Shown one piece after another: positions 8,709 through 16,876 of a stretch of 64,000 nt of DNA. Within the stretch, counting starts at the first letter, position 1. Each line of letters starts with the position of its first letter. The position numbers and the translations under genes are program-made. This DNA is from Curtobacterium sp. MCBD17_032 (GTDB lineage: Bacteria; Actinomycetota; Actinomycetes; Actinomycetales; Microbacteriaceae): the NCBI RefSeq assembly GCF_003234855.1, contig NZ_QKTO01000014.1:1-64000 (forward strand), in the 5' to 3' direction. The notes beneath the pieces are model-generated. The model did no database searches, was not told the DNA's origin, and was given only the letters and a program-made list of their open reading frames with translations.

Positions 8709-9646
8709 GTGCCCTGACCGTCGTGCAGGTCGGTTACGGCGTGACGACACAGGACCTCGGCCGCCCCGGACTGAGCGACATGGGGCTGGGTGCGGCCGGC
8801 CCCGCGGACCGGGGGTCGGCCGCACTGGCGAACCGGATGGTCGGCAACCGTCCGCACGCTGCCGTCCTGGAGGCCCTCCTCGGCTCCGTCGCGCTCCGCA
8901 CCGACGCGCACGTGGTCGCCGCCGTCACCGGGGCACCGTGTCCGGTGTCGATCGAACGCGCGGACGGACGAGTGCGCGGTGCGGCCGCCTACGAGGTGCT
9001 CCTCCTCGAGCCCGGCGACACCCTGCGGGTCGGGCTGCCGGAGGGCCGACTCCGCGCGTACGTCGCCGTCCGCGGAGGCATCGCGGTCGAGCCGGTGCTC
9101 GGCAGTCGGTCGTGGGACTCGCTCGCGCAGCTCGGTCCCGCACCGCTGTCGGCCGGGGACGTCCTGCCGGTCGGGCCCGCCGTGCGCGGTGCCGCGTCGA
9201 CCACGGACGGTACGGCGACGGCCGGGGACGGGCTCGGCGTCGGCTCCTGGCCGGTGGTCGACGCGGTGCCGCCGCCGCTCCTGCCCCGGCCCGGCGACCC
9301 CGTGGTGCTCGACGTCGTGCCCGGTCCCCGTGACGACTGGTTCACGCCGGACTGGCGAGCCACCCTGACCGGACAGGACTTCCACGTCACCCCGGACAGC
9401 GACCGGGTCGGGGTCCGCACCACCGCAGACGCCCCCCTCGTCCGTGCGGTCACCCGCGAGCTCCCCAGCGAGGGCGTCGAGACCGGCTCGCTGCAGGTCC
9501 CGCCGGCCGGCTTCGCCGTGCTGTTCCTCGCCGACCACCCGGTCACCGGCGGTTACCCGGTCGTGGCGGTCCTGACGCCGGAGTCCGTCGACCGTGCGGC
9601 GCAGCTCCGTCCGGGCGACGCGCTGCGCTTCCGGCTCGTCCACTGA
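8705..9646 (+). CDS. pxpC: 5-oxoprolinase subunit PxpC (KipA-like)
   Basis: A 313-residue biotin-dependent-carboxyltransferase-like (KipA, CT_A_B) protein, third subunit of 5-oxoprolinase. Typical features are GVTTQDLGRPG near the start, GAAGPADRGSAALANRMVGN, and TPDSDRVGVRT towards the end. The GTG start at 8705 overlaps the pxpB stop (GTGA); the open frame extends upstream inside pxpB but that part is only a shadow. It ends the operon; the next gene is convergent after 35 bp. Confidence 0.94.
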   Translation: MSALTVVQVGYGVTTQDLGRPGLSDMGLGAAGPADRGSAALANRMVGNRPHAAVLEALLGSVALRTDAHVVAAVTGAPCPVSIERADGRVRGAAAYEVLLLEPGDTLRVGLPEGRLRAYVAVRGGIAVEPVLGSRSWDSLAQLGPAPLSAGDVLPVGPAVRGAASTTDGTATAGDGLGVGSWPVVDAVPPPLLPRPGDPVVLDVVPGPRDDWFTPDWRATLTGQDFHVTPDSDRVGVRTTADAPLVRAVTRELPSEGVETGSLQVPPAGFAVLFLADHPVTGGYPVVAVLTPESVDRAAQLRPGDALRFRLVH

Positions 9647-9681
9647 GCAGCGACGCCCGTGCGGTCCGGCGCCGGTGGGTG

Positions 9682-9912
9682 TCAAGTGCTCCGGACCGAG
9701 AACACCTCACCGGGCTGGCAGTCGAGCACGTGGCAGATCCGCGTGAGCGTCGAGAACCGGATCGCCCGCGCACGGTTGTTCTTCAGGACGGAGAGGTTCA
9801 CGACCGTCACCCCGACACGGTCCGCGAGTTCGGTCAGGGTCATGCCCCGTGCGGCCAGGAGGTCGTCGAGGTGACACACGACCGCGTGGCCGTCGTCGGC
9901 TTCCGGCGCCAT
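9682..9912 (-). CDS. XRE-type regulator paired with DUF2975 protein
   Basis: A 76-residue Cro/C1-type helix-turn-helix protein with LTELADRVGVTVVNLSVLKNNRARAIRFSTL as its DNA-binding core (positions ~26-56) and an ending in GEVF, as usual for the small regulators found beside DUF2975 membrane proteins. Its ATG overlaps the stop of the upstream DUF2975 gene by one base (TGATG), so the two are translationally coupled. It probably autoregulates the pair through the TCGAT-rich region ahead of the operon. The signal sensed is unknown. Confidence 0.85.
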   Translation of the reverse strand: MAPEADDGHAVVCHLDDLLAARGMTLTELADRVGVTVVNLSVLKNNRARAIRFSTLTRICHVLDCQPGEVFSVRST

Positions 9913-10523
9913 CAGACCAGTCCGGACTGGTCGCGGACCATCCGCTGTGCGGCGGTGAGGGCGAACCGGAAGCAGATCACGAGGAGCAGTCCCAGGTACA
10001 CCGCCACGTACGGCGGGTCGACCACGGGCTCGGGCAGGCGACCGTCCCATCCGAGCCCGGACACGACCCAGTTCCACCCCATCCGTCGGACGAACGACGG
10101 GACGAAGCCGGCGACCACGACCATCCCCGCCAGGACGCCGAGGACCACGGTCGCGGACCGGTCGAAGAGTGCCCCGCGCGTGATCGTCCACGCCACGGCG
10201 GCGACGAGGCCGATGAGGGCGGCGACCAGCACGACCTCGAGGGCGTCGCCGGTGCGGATGAGTCCGATCGCGCCACCGGGCACGTCATCGGTCCGGACCT
10301 GCAGCACCAGCTGGTCGGCGCGGACCGTCGCGCCGCCGGGTGGCTGCGGGACCTCGGCCGTAGGTGCCGTGCGCACGGGGACGGACACGAGCCCGGACCG
10401 GACGGACGCGGCCAGGTCGAGCGCGTACCGCGCCGCCACCACCACGATGCCGACGGCACAGGCGATCACGTAGGCGAGGTAGGAGTTCCTCCCGCGAGGT
10501 GGGTCGTAGACGGGTGCGGTCAT
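9912..10523 (-). CDS. DUF2975 membrane protein
   Basis: A 203-residue protein with four hydrophobic segments (about residues 17-36, 97-117, 128-148 and 172-192) and a polar extracytoplasmic loop after the first. The arrangement with a small XRE gene directly downstream is the standard DUF2975 genetic pair. Function in the family is unknown, sometimes proposed as a membrane sensor for the XRE partner. The start at 10523 has GGGGAT a few bases upstream; the frame is open far beyond but that is a shadow of other genes. Confidence 0.85.
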   Translation of the reverse strand: MTAPVYDPPRGRNSYLAYVIACAVGIVVVAARYALDLAASVRSGLVSVPVRTAPTAEVPQPPGGATVRADQLVLQVRTDDVPGGAIGLIRTGDALEVVLVAALIGLVAAVAWTITRGALFDRSATVVLGVLAGMVVVAGFVPSFVRRMGWNWVVSGLGWDGRLPEPVVDPPYVAVYLGLLLVICFRFALTAAQRMVRDQSGLV

Positions 10524-10543
10524 CGGTTCATCCCCTGTCGATC

Positions 10544-10582
10544 GTCGATGGTATCGAATTTCGATGCAACGATAGTCGATGG
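10544..10582 (-). promoter_or_regulatory. TCGAT-repeat control region of the DUF2975-XRE operon
   Basis: The AT-rich stretch holds a perfect ATCGAA-N1-TTCGAT palindrome (10553-10565), flanked by direct repeats GTCGATGG at 10544-10551 and 10575-10582, 31 bp apart (about three helical turns). It lies just ahead of the DUF2975 start and is a good candidate for autoregulation by the XRE protein. Confidence 0.55.
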
Positions 10583-10688
10583 GGTGCCCCCGGACAACCC
10601 CCGGTCTCGGAACACCCGCGCCGCCGACGGGGTTGCACCCCCCGGGTCCTGCCGTCCGACGGGACCCGATCGACGAAAGGTGCACTCC

Positions 10689-10994
10689 ATGACGCAGACC
10701 GTCTTCCTCGAGGTCCAGCTCCGCAGCGACGTCTCCGCGGAGGACGTGGCCGCAGCGGTCCGCGAGACGCTCGCGCAGACCGCCGTCCAGCCGGGCAACG
10801 AGTCCCTCGAGGTCCTGGTCGACGACGCCGACCCCACGCGCCTCGTGGTGCTGGAGCGCTGGGCCACCGTCGCGGACCACGACGCCTACGTCGCGTGGCG
10901 CGCCACCCCCGAGGGTGCTGCAGAGGCGCTCGGCACCGTGCTCGCCGCCCCGCCCGTCACCCGGACCTTCGGGCAGACCATCTCGCTGGACTGA
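10689..10994 (+). CDS. Antibiotic biosynthesis monooxygenase-like (ABM) protein
   Basis: A 101-residue protein of the dimeric alpha/beta-barrel ABM superfamily: a beta-rich start (VFLEVQLRSD), a central helix, and the core LVVLERWATVADHDAYVAW, which is typical of quinol monooxygenase or small-molecule-binding members. The start ATG at 10689 follows AAAGG. It stands alone between a divergent DUF2975 operon and a long terminator hairpin. The specific substrate cannot be told from sequence. Confidence 0.85.
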   Translation: MTQTVFLEVQLRSDVSAEDVAAAVRETLAQTAVQPGNESLEVLVDDADPTRLVVLERWATVADHDAYVAWRATPEGAAEALGTVLAAPPVTRTFGQTISLD

Positions 10995-11010
10995 CGCTCC
11001 CCCGCAGAAC

Positions 11011-11066
11011 GCAACGTCGGCGGCGGCACGTGACCGAGTTCCGGTGCGTGCCGCCGCCGACGTTGC
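11011..11066. terminator. Bidirectional terminator, 20-bp perfect arms
   Basis: Arms 11011-11030 and 11047-11066 are perfectly complementary around a 16-nt loop. It sits between the convergent ABM gene (ends 10994) and the DUF2891 gene (ends 11077). The arm core GCAACGTCGGC recurs in altered form near 55090. Confidence 0.8.
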
Positions 11067-11076
11067 GCGTTGCGTT

Positions 11077-12156
11077 TCAGCGAGCGGCGTGCTCCCGGGC
11101 CTCCATGGCGTCCCAGGCGAAGCTCGCGAGCCAGTGGGTGGAGTAGTACTCTTCGCCGACGCTCGCCGCGAGACCGGACGCGAGCAACGTGTCGGCGGCC
11201 GCGTCGAGCAGGTCCGCCAGGGCGGTGTCGTCGCCGCCCGCGGCCAGGAGCACGTCCGCGATCCGACGTGCCGATCCGGCCCGGGACAGGTCGAGCCCGA
11301 AGAGGTGCACCTGCTGCGGGTCGTTCTCGTCGCGGACCGTCGTCGGGGTGAGGATCGCGTCTCCGGCCGACACCTGCGCGAAGAACGTCCGCGCCCACGG
11401 CACGAACTCCGCCGGGGGCAGCACCGCGCGCATGAGGTCCGCCTCGGCCGATCCGGCGGACAGGAAGTCGTGCCCGCTCCGCTCCCACGCGAACGGCCAC
11501 CCGGCGTCGGCGCCGAACCACTCGCGGGCGGTGCGCTCGACCGTGGCGACGAGCTCGGTCCGGCCGAGCGACCGGGCACCCTCGAGCACGAGCAGCAGCC
11601 CGAACGCGGAGTTCGAGTGGACGCCGTGTCGGACCGGGTGCGCGGCACCCTCGACCCAGCGGGTGACCAGGTCCTCGAGCACCTCGACCACGGGCGCGAA
11701 ACCCGGCGCGAGGGCGCGGATCGCCGGCACCTCGGAGGCAGAGACCTCGGCGGCGAGCCGCATCAGCCACGCCCAGCCGTAGGGCCGCTCGTAGTGCGGC
11801 GTGGCCCGGAGGTACGCGGCCTCGGTCGCGAGGTGCTCCGCGGAGAGGTGGGCCTGCAGGACCGAGGTGATCCGGGCCTCCAGGTCGGCGGGAACGCCGA
11901 ACGCGACCAGGCGGGTCGCGAGCCAGTGCATGTGGACCGACGAGTGCCAGTCGTACGACGTGGCGAAGGCGGGGTGCAGCTCGACGGGGAGCGCGCGGTC
12001 CTCCGGACCGGACGTCGTGTGGTGCGCGGCGTACGGGTACTCGCGCGTGGTGTTGTCGAGGGCGACGGCGGCGAAGCCGGCGGCCCAGGCGGCGCGGGTC
12101 AGCTCCGGCGCCGGCGAGGACGCGGATCCGACGGCCCCGGGGTCAGAATGCGACAA
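11077..12156 (-). CDS. DUF2891 family protein
   Basis: A 359-residue soluble protein of the DUF2891 family, with typical stretches HPAFATSYDWHSSVHMHW near residue 66 and ERPYGWAWLMRLA near 121. Family members are usually found with DUF969 and DUF979 permease-like genes and pxpABC, as here, and are predicted to be (alpha/alpha)-barrel-like enzymes of unknown activity. The TTG start at 12156 overlaps the DUF979 gene by 14 nt and has GGGAG upstream; no other convincing start codon is near. A role in 5-oxoproline or peptide-derived substrate handling is suggested only by context. Confidence 0.88.
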   Translation of the reverse strand: MSHSDPGAVGSASSPAPELTRAAWAAGFAAVALDNTTREYPYAAHHTTSGPEDRALPVELHPAFATSYDWHSSVHMHWLATRLVAFGVPADLEARITSVLQAHLSAEHLATEAAYLRATPHYERPYGWAWLMRLAAEVSASEVPAIRALAPGFAPVVEVLEDLVTRWVEGAAHPVRHGVHSNSAFGLLLVLEGARSLGRTELVATVERTAREWFGADAGWPFAWERSGHDFLSAGSAEADLMRAVLPPAEFVPWARTFFAQVSAGDAILTPTTVRDENDPQQVHLFGLDLSRAGSARRIADVLLAAGGDDTALADLLDAAADTLLASGLAASVGEEYYSTHWLASFAWDAMEAREHAAR

Positions 12157-13213
12157 GGTACATCACTCCCATGTTGACGACGAGCAGGATCCCGGCGGTC
12201 GGGAGCTGCGCCTTGATCGGCCCGTACTTGTCCCGCATCTCGAGCAGGGCGGCGGGCACGAGGTTGAAGTTCGCGGCCATCGGGGTGACGAGGGTCCCGC
12301 AGAAGCCGGCGAGCATGCCGATCGCGAAGATCGCGGCGGGGTTGCCATCGAAGCCCTGCACGAGGACCGGCCAGCCGATCGCAGCGGTCATGATCGGGAA
12401 CGCCGCGAAGGCGTTGCCCATGATGACGGTGAACAGGGCCATGCCGAGGCAGTAGACGACGACCGCGGCGAACAGGGACCCGTCCGGCAGGACCGCCTCG
12501 ATGATCGTGCCGACCGCCGTGCCGACGCCGGCCTGGGTGAACACGATGCCGAGTGTCGAGAGCATCTGCGGCAGGAGCGCCGCCCAGCCGATCGCCTGCA
12601 GCAGCCGTGCGCCCTCGCGGACCGGGGTGTCGAGCCGCGGCGGACGGAGCACGAACACCGCGACGACCACGGCGAGCACCGAGCCGATGCCGAGCCCGGT
12701 CAGGGTCGCGCTCCCCTCGGCCAGGAGCTGCTCCCCGCCGACCGACACGAGCGGGCCGAGGGTCGCGACAAGCACGGCGACGACCGGGATCACGAGGGCG
12801 GGGATGAACAGCTTGTTGCCGAACCGCTGCGCGAACGCGGCGCGCTCGTCCGGGCTCGTCGTCGCGAGGACGCTCGTGCTCGAGCTCGGGCGGGTGGTGA
12901 CGGCGGTCGGTTCGGCCGGGCCGGTCGCGGAGCCGACCCCGGCGCCGGGGACGCTCGCGACGCGGGTGCGGCTCGTCGTGCCGGTGAAGCCGAGGCCGGC
13001 GAGCGCCACCATCACGAGGACGGCGATCCCGAGCACCCAGGCGGGGACCGCCCCGGACACGACGAAGGTGCCGGCGAAGAACGACAGCCCGAGGATGCCC
13101 CAGAAGGCGGCGTTCCCGAGGCGCTTGGCGTGGGAGCGGTCCGTGACGATGAACACGGAGACGGCGATGAAGAACGCGCCGATGAGCCAGTAGAGCCATT
13201 CGCTGGTGATCAT
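12143..13213 (-). CDS. DUF979 membrane protein, predicted permease subunit
   Basis: A 356-residue multi-pass membrane protein of the DUF979 family, with roughly nine or ten hydrophobic segments and a polar, Thr/Ser-rich cytoplasmic loop around residues 80-120. Its ATG overlaps the DUF969 stop by 4 nt (ATGA). DUF969 and DUF979 nearly always occur together and resemble two halves of a permease. Their genomic linkage to pxpABC points to uptake of 5-oxoproline or a related compound; this is inference from conserved context, not proof. Confidence 0.88.
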   Translation of the reverse strand: MITSEWLYWLIGAFFIAVSVFIVTDRSHAKRLGNAAFWGILGLSFFAGTFVVSGAVPAWVLGIAVLVMVALAGLGFTGTTSRTRVASVPGAGVGSATGPAEPTAVTTRPSSSTSVLATTSPDERAAFAQRFGNKLFIPALVIPVVAVLVATLGPLVSVGGEQLLAEGSATLTGLGIGSVLAVVVAVFVLRPPRLDTPVREGARLLQAIGWAALLPQMLSTLGIVFTQAGVGTAVGTIIEAVLPDGSLFAAVVVYCLGMALFTVIMGNAFAAFPIMTAAIGWPVLVQGFDGNPAAIFAIGMLAGFCGTLVTPMAANFNLVPAALLEMRDKYGPIKAQLPTAGILLVVNMGVMYLVAF

Positions 13214-13929
13214 GCCGCGACCCCCTCGGTCTGACGGACGTCGGCCGCCATCCTGTCGAGCTTCCGGTCGAGCAGGAGCAGGCGGATGCCGTGCACGACG
13301 AGCGCCGCGATGCCGGTGGGGATCGCCCACAGCGCCAGGTCGATCGGTTCGAGCGCGAGACCGTACGTGGTGTCGACGAAGGTCGTGATGAGCAGGATCG
13401 ACCCGACGGCGACGAACACGTCCTCGCCGAAGAACACCCCGACGGTGTCGGACGACGCCGAGAAGCCCTTGATCTTCTCGCGCATCCGCTCGTCGATGCG
13501 GCCGTACTTCTTCGTCGCCGCACCCTCCGCCATCGGGTGCACGAGCGGGCGGACGGTCTGCGCCGGCCCGCCGATGCTCGTCAGGCCGACCGCAGCGGTG
13601 ACCTGCCGGACCGCCAGGTACCCGGCGAGGATGCGGCCCGTCGTGAGCTTGTCGAGCTTCGCGATGAGCCGCTTCGCCTGGTCCTGGAGCCCGTAGCGCT
13701 CGATGAGACCGATGACGGGCAGCACGAGCGCGAACGTCGTGACGCTCCGGCTCGACGCGAACCCGTTGCCGAACGCGGTGAGGATGCCGACGGGGTCGAT
13801 CCCGCCGATGGCTGCCGTGACGATGCCCGCCACGGTGACCACGAGCAGCGCGTTGATGCGCAACGCGAAGCCGATGATCACGACGGCGACGCCGATGAGG
13901 ACGAACATGCGGGCCAGTCTGGCGTGCAT
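13210..13929 (-). CDS. DUF969 membrane protein, predicted permease subunit
   Basis: A 239-residue membrane protein of the DUF969 family, first gene of the DUF969-DUF979-DUF2891 operon. It has N-terminal membrane helices, a conserved region GGPAQTVRPLVHPMAEGAA near the middle, and further helices at the end. The ATG at 13929 directly abuts the TTGTTGAACAA palindrome and has no clear ribosome binding site, so the message may be leaderless; an in-frame ATG at 13908 is the alternative. The palindrome overlapping the start suggests repression by the divergent GntR gene product. Confidence 0.88.
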   Translation of the reverse strand: MHARLARMFVLIGVAVVIIGFALRINALLVVTVAGIVTAAIGGIDPVGILTAFGNGFASSRSVTTFALVLPVIGLIERYGLQDQAKRLIAKLDKLTTGRILAGYLAVRQVTAAVGLTSIGGPAQTVRPLVHPMAEGAATKKYGRIDERMREKIKGFSASSDTVGVFFGEDVFVAVGSILLITTFVDTTYGLALEPIDLALWAIPTGIAALVVHGIRLLLLDRKLDRMAADVRQTEGVAA

Positions 13930-13939
13930 TGTTGAACAA
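13929..13939. promoter_or_regulatory. Second TTGTTGAACAA operator (DUF969/gntR gap)
   Basis: This perfect palindrome, followed by ATCTC to give TTGTTGAACAATCTC, is identical to the one in the pxpABC promoter. It lies at the very start of the DUF969 gene and 64 bp before the divergent GntR gene, where a regulator could control both. Confidence 0.7.
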
Positions 13940-14002
13940 TCTCAAGGCCCCGCTGGCATCTGTAACACGCCGGTCACACGAGTGCTCTGCGAGGATCGGG
14001 GC

Positions 14003-14644
14003 ATGGCACGGACGGTCAGCGGCGCAGAGTCCACCGCGGCACGGCTGCGGTCCTCGATCGCGGACGGCGCGTTCATGCCGGGCACGCAGCTGTCCGAGGA
14101 GCGCCTGAGCGACCAGTTCGGCGTCTCGCGGAACACCCTGCGCGAGGCGTTCCGGCTGCTCGCGCGCGACCGGCTCGTCGAGCACGTCTTCAACCGCGGG
14201 GTCTTCGTGCGCCGCCTGTCCGTGGCGGACGTCACGGACCTCTACGCCGCCCGACGCGTCCTCGAGGAGGCGGGCATCCGCGCCTGCATCCCGGAGTCCC
14301 CCGCCCTGGCCGCGGCTGCGTCCGCGGTGTCCGACGCGCGGTCGGCGGCCGCCACCGGTGACTGGCGCGCGGTCGGCACGGCGGACATCCGGTTCCACTC
14401 CGAGCTCGTGCGGGCCGTGCCGAGCGAGCGGCTGCACGTGCTCATGGACGCACTGCTCGCCGAGATGCGCCTGGCGTTCCTCACCACCGACGACCCGGCG
14501 GCGTTCCACGCGGACTTCGTCGACCGGAACGAGGCGATCGTCGCGGCGCTGCGGGCCGGCGACCGGGACGGCGCGGCAGCGCTCCTGGCGGACTACCTCG
14601 ACGACGCCGAGGCGACGCTGCGGGCCGCCGCCAGCGCGGGCTGA
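14003..14644 (+). CDS. GntR-family regulator (FCD type), likely of 5-oxoproline genes
   Basis: A 213-residue GntR regulator. Residues ~8-75 form the winged helix with LSEERLSDQFGVSRNTLREAFRLLARDRLVE, and the rest is an all-helical FCD ligand-binding domain with Asp, Arg and His residues (DIRFHSELV) expected to bind a metal and a small acid. It is divergent from the DUF969 operon and shares its gap with the TTGTTGAACAA palindrome, which is repeated at pxpABC. The ATG at 14003 follows GAGGA at a proper distance. Ligand is probably 5-oxoproline or a derived acid (inference). Confidence 0.9.
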   Translation: MARTVSGAESTAARLRSSIADGAFMPGTQLSEERLSDQFGVSRNTLREAFRLLARDRLVEHVFNRGVFVRRLSVADVTDLYAARRVLEEAGIRACIPESPALAAAASAVSDARSAAATGDWRAVGTADIRFHSELVRAVPSERLHVLMDALLAEMRLAFLTTDDPAAFHADFVDRNEAIVAALRAGDRDGAAALLADYLDDAEATLRAAASAG

Positions 14645-14759
14645 CGGCCGGGAGGCCCGACCCGCCTCGTGCGCGCGCCCGCGGCCGAGCAGGGCGCCGG
14701 AAACGGCCGGGTCCGGCGCTGCACGCCGACGGCGTCCCGGCCACCGTCCGCGTGCCCGC

Positions 14760-15119
14760 TCAGGGCTTCGCCGCCTCCGCCGGGGCTCCGGGTTCGTCGT
14801 CGCCCGCCGTCAGGTCCGACCGGGTGTCCGCGTGGATGACGGTGTCGTGTCCGAACGTGCGGGCAGCGGCGCGCAGCCGTGCCACGAACTCGTCGTTCTC
14901 GAGCTCGAGTTCGTCCTCCTCCGCGTCGGCGACGACGACCTCGCTCGACGGGCCGATGAGGATCTTCGTCGTCGTCATGGTGCCGTCCTCGGCGACCGAC
15001 GGCACCGCCACGGTGTCGGCCCGGTCACCGCCGGAGAGCGCCGCGGCGTACTCGATCACGGCGTCGGCGACGTCGTCGCTCGTGAGGATCACGGTGTTGT
15101 CGTAGTGGATGGTCTTCAT
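14760..15119 (-). CDS. Small acidic protein of unknown function
   Basis: A 119-residue protein not recognised as any family. The N-terminal half is mixed alpha/beta (starts MKTIHYDNTVILTSDD), the middle has a strongly acidic run AEEDELELENDE, and the end is rich in Asp, Glu, Ala and Pro. No signal peptide or membrane segment. Start at 15119 is chosen for the AAAGGGG upstream; the frame runs on upstream without support. It stands alone, divergent from the NUDIX gene and convergent with gntR. Confidence 0.7.
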   Translation of the reverse strand: MKTIHYDNTVILTSDDVADAVIEYAAALSGGDRADTVAVPSVAEDGTMTTTKILIGPSSEVVVADAEEDELELENDEFVARLRAAARTFGHDTVIHADTRSDLTAGDDEPGAPAEAAKP

Positions 15120-15262
15120 CGGGAGCCCCTTTCGCTGGACCAGCAAAGCCCCGCTCGACGGGAACCCACTGGGCAGGCCGGGCGGGCGCGCGTCCTGCGG
15201 ACACTGCGGCGTCGCCGGTCGCCCACCCGACCACCGCAGACATGCGTGGCCCCGGCCCTGCC

Positions 15263-15325
15263 TAGGCTGACCGGGTGACCACACCGTGCACGTCGCCCGT
15301 CCGCACCGCTCCGAGGACTCCGTGA
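15263..15325 (+). promoter_or_regulatory. Leaderless-type promoter and 16-codon upstream ORF before NUDIX gene
   Basis: TAGGCT (15263-15268) lies exactly 6 nt before a GTG at 15275. That GTG opens a 16-codon frame rich in Pro and Thr whose TGA (15323-15325) overlaps the NUDIX start GTG (15322) as GTGA. Either a tiny leader peptide couples translation to the NUDIX gene, or the NUDIX start has been shifted by a frame change. Confidence 0.4.
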
Positions 15326-15999
15326 GCGCGCGCGACCGACTCGCGACGGCCGTCGCCCCCGGCGCGGCGCCGCTCGTCACCGGGATGCCCGCGGCAGCGT
15401 CACCGCGCCGTGCCGCCGTGCTCATGCTGTTCGGCGTGCTCGACGAGGTGCCGAGTGAGCGCCCGGCCCGGGCTGGGGACGTCGCACGGGACCTGGACGT
15501 GCTCCTGCTCGCCCGTGCCGCGACCCTGCGGTCCCACGCGGGCGAGGTGGCCTTCCCGGGCGGCCGTGTCGACCCCGGTGACACCGACGCGGTGGCTGCA
15601 GCGCTCCGGGAGGCCCGGGAGGAGACCGGCCTGGACGTCACGGGCGTGGACGTGCTCGGGACCGCGGCTCCGGTGCCGCTGGCGTTCTCACGGCACCTGG
15701 TGACGCCGGTGCTCGGGTGGTGGCGAGCGCCGTCACCGGTGCGGGTGGTGGACGAGGCGGAGTCGGCCGCGGTGTTCCGCGCACCGGTCGCCGACCTCCT
15801 CGACCCCGCGAACCGCGGGGTCACGGTCTCCCACCGCGACGGCCGGGAGTGGCGCAGCCCGGCCTTCACGGTCCACACCGCGTCCGGCCCACACGTCGTG
15901 TGGGGCTTCACCGCGACGTTGCTCGACGGTCTGTTCGACCGGGCCGGGTGGACCGAGCCGTGGGACCACGACCGGGTGGTGGCGCTGCCGGGACGGTGA
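15322..15999 (+). CDS. NUDIX hydrolase, CoA pyrophosphatase-like
   Basis: A 225-residue NUDIX enzyme. The sequence RSHAGEVAFPGGRVDPGD directly ahead of the NUDIX box (ALREAREETGL) matches the UPF0035 signature of coenzyme A diphosphatases, which cut CoA or its derivatives to phosphopantetheine and 3',5'-ADP. The first Glu of the classical box is replaced by Asp in PGD, as in several CoA-type members. The GTG start at 15322 has GAGGA at good spacing; an in-frame GTG at 15286 is the alternative. Cytoplasmic. Confidence 0.9.
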   Translation: MSARDRLATAVAPGAAPLVTGMPAAASPRRAAVLMLFGVLDEVPSERPARAGDVARDLDVLLLARAATLRSHAGEVAFPGGRVDPGDTDAVAAALREAREETGLDVTGVDVLGTAAPVPLAFSRHLVTPVLGWWRAPSPVRVVDEAESAAVFRAPVADLLDPANRGVTVSHRDGREWRSPAFTVHTASGPHVVWGFTATLLDGLFDRAGWTEPWDHDRVVALPGR

Positions 16000-16022
16000 G
16001 TGCGTCGGGCCGTCGACCGCAC

Positions 16023-16070
16023 GACGGACGGGAGGCGCGGTGCCAGCCGGCACCGCGCCTCCCGTCCGTC
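16023..16070. terminator. Perfect 22-bp inverted repeat between convergent genes
   Basis: Arms 16023-16044 and 16049-16070 pair perfectly around a 4-nt loop. It lies between the NUDIX stop (15999) and the convergent gene ending at 16086. It belongs to the GGGAGGC palindrome family. Confidence 0.8.
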
Positions 16071-16085
16071 AGCGGACCGAGCCGG

Positions 16086-16628
16086 TCAGCGACGCCACTT
16101 GTCGAGGATGCCGGCCTTCGACCGCTGCTGCTCCCCCTGCTGCGCACCCATGACGAGGAGCACGCCGGTGAGGGCCGGGGTGGCCCACTGGAGGATCTTC
16201 TGCTGGCGCTGCGCGGCCTTCAGGGTGTCCGACGCGTCGCCGCTCGGCTCGGTGGTGCCCTCGGCACCCTCGCGGGCGTGCTCGGCCATCTTCTTGCCGA
16301 CCGAAGCGGACCAGAACGTCGTGACGAGGGCAGCGCCGGTCAGCACGAGCTTGACACTCGTGTTCGTGCGGGCGCCCTGCTGCACGCCGAGGCGGTCGCG
16401 GTTCGCGATGATCAGGCCGATGCCGCCGATGCCGTGCACCGCGAGCGCGGCGAGCTGCACCGGTGCCCACTTGCCCCAGCCGACGCTCGACAGGGTGAGG
16501 CGCTCGACGGGGTCCTTCGCGCCGGCGGCGGCACCGTTCAGGCCGGTGGCACCCATGAGGTTGCCACCGAACCAGGCGGCGAGGCCGAGGTCGTGCATGC
16601 TGCGGATGACGGTGTTGTTCTGGGACAT
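16086..16628 (-). CDS. Membrane protein of unknown function
   Basis: A 180-residue protein with about four hydrophobic segments (around residues 14-32, 54-75, 92-110 and 150-165) and a polar, Glu/Gln-rich loop between the last two. It begins MSQNNTVIRSMHDLGLAAWFGG. No characterised family is recognised, though the composition is typical of small actinobacterial inner-membrane proteins. The 248 bp upstream hold a promoter-like region and the terminator of the SDR gene. Confidence 0.75.
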   Translation of the reverse strand: MSQNNTVIRSMHDLGLAAWFGGNLMGATGLNGAAAGAKDPVERLTLSSVGWGKWAPVQLAALAVHGIGGIGLIIANRDRLGVQQGARTNTSVKLVLTGAALVTTFWSASVGKKMAEHAREGAEGTTEPSGDASDTLKAAQRQQKILQWATPALTGVLLVMGAQQGEQQRSKAGILDKWRR

Positions 16629-16820
16629 GGGGGTCGCTTCCTGGTCGGTGGCGCTGGCGCGGCGGTCGGCCGCACGGGGCGGACAGCAGCCCAGGGCCGA
16701 GTCCGCGGCGGGGTCCGGGTGCAGATCGCGTACCGGTTCGCCCCGTCGTGTGAACCCGGACGCTACGCGTCGGCGGTCCGGTGTCGGCTCAGGTCGGCGG
16801 CCTGCGTGGCCGGGTCCTGA

Positions 16821-16864
16821 CGGACGGGAGGCACGGTGCCAGCTGGCACCGTGCCTCCCGTCCG
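16821..16864. terminator. Perfect 20-bp inverted repeat after SDR gene
   Basis: Arms 16821-16840 and 16845-16864 are fully complementary, and the 4-nt loop AGCT is itself palindromic. It starts 13 bp after the stop of the leftward SDR gene. Sequence is a close variant of the repeat at 16023 (one base different in the core). Confidence 0.8.
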
Positions 16865-16876
16865 GACCGGGGCCGG

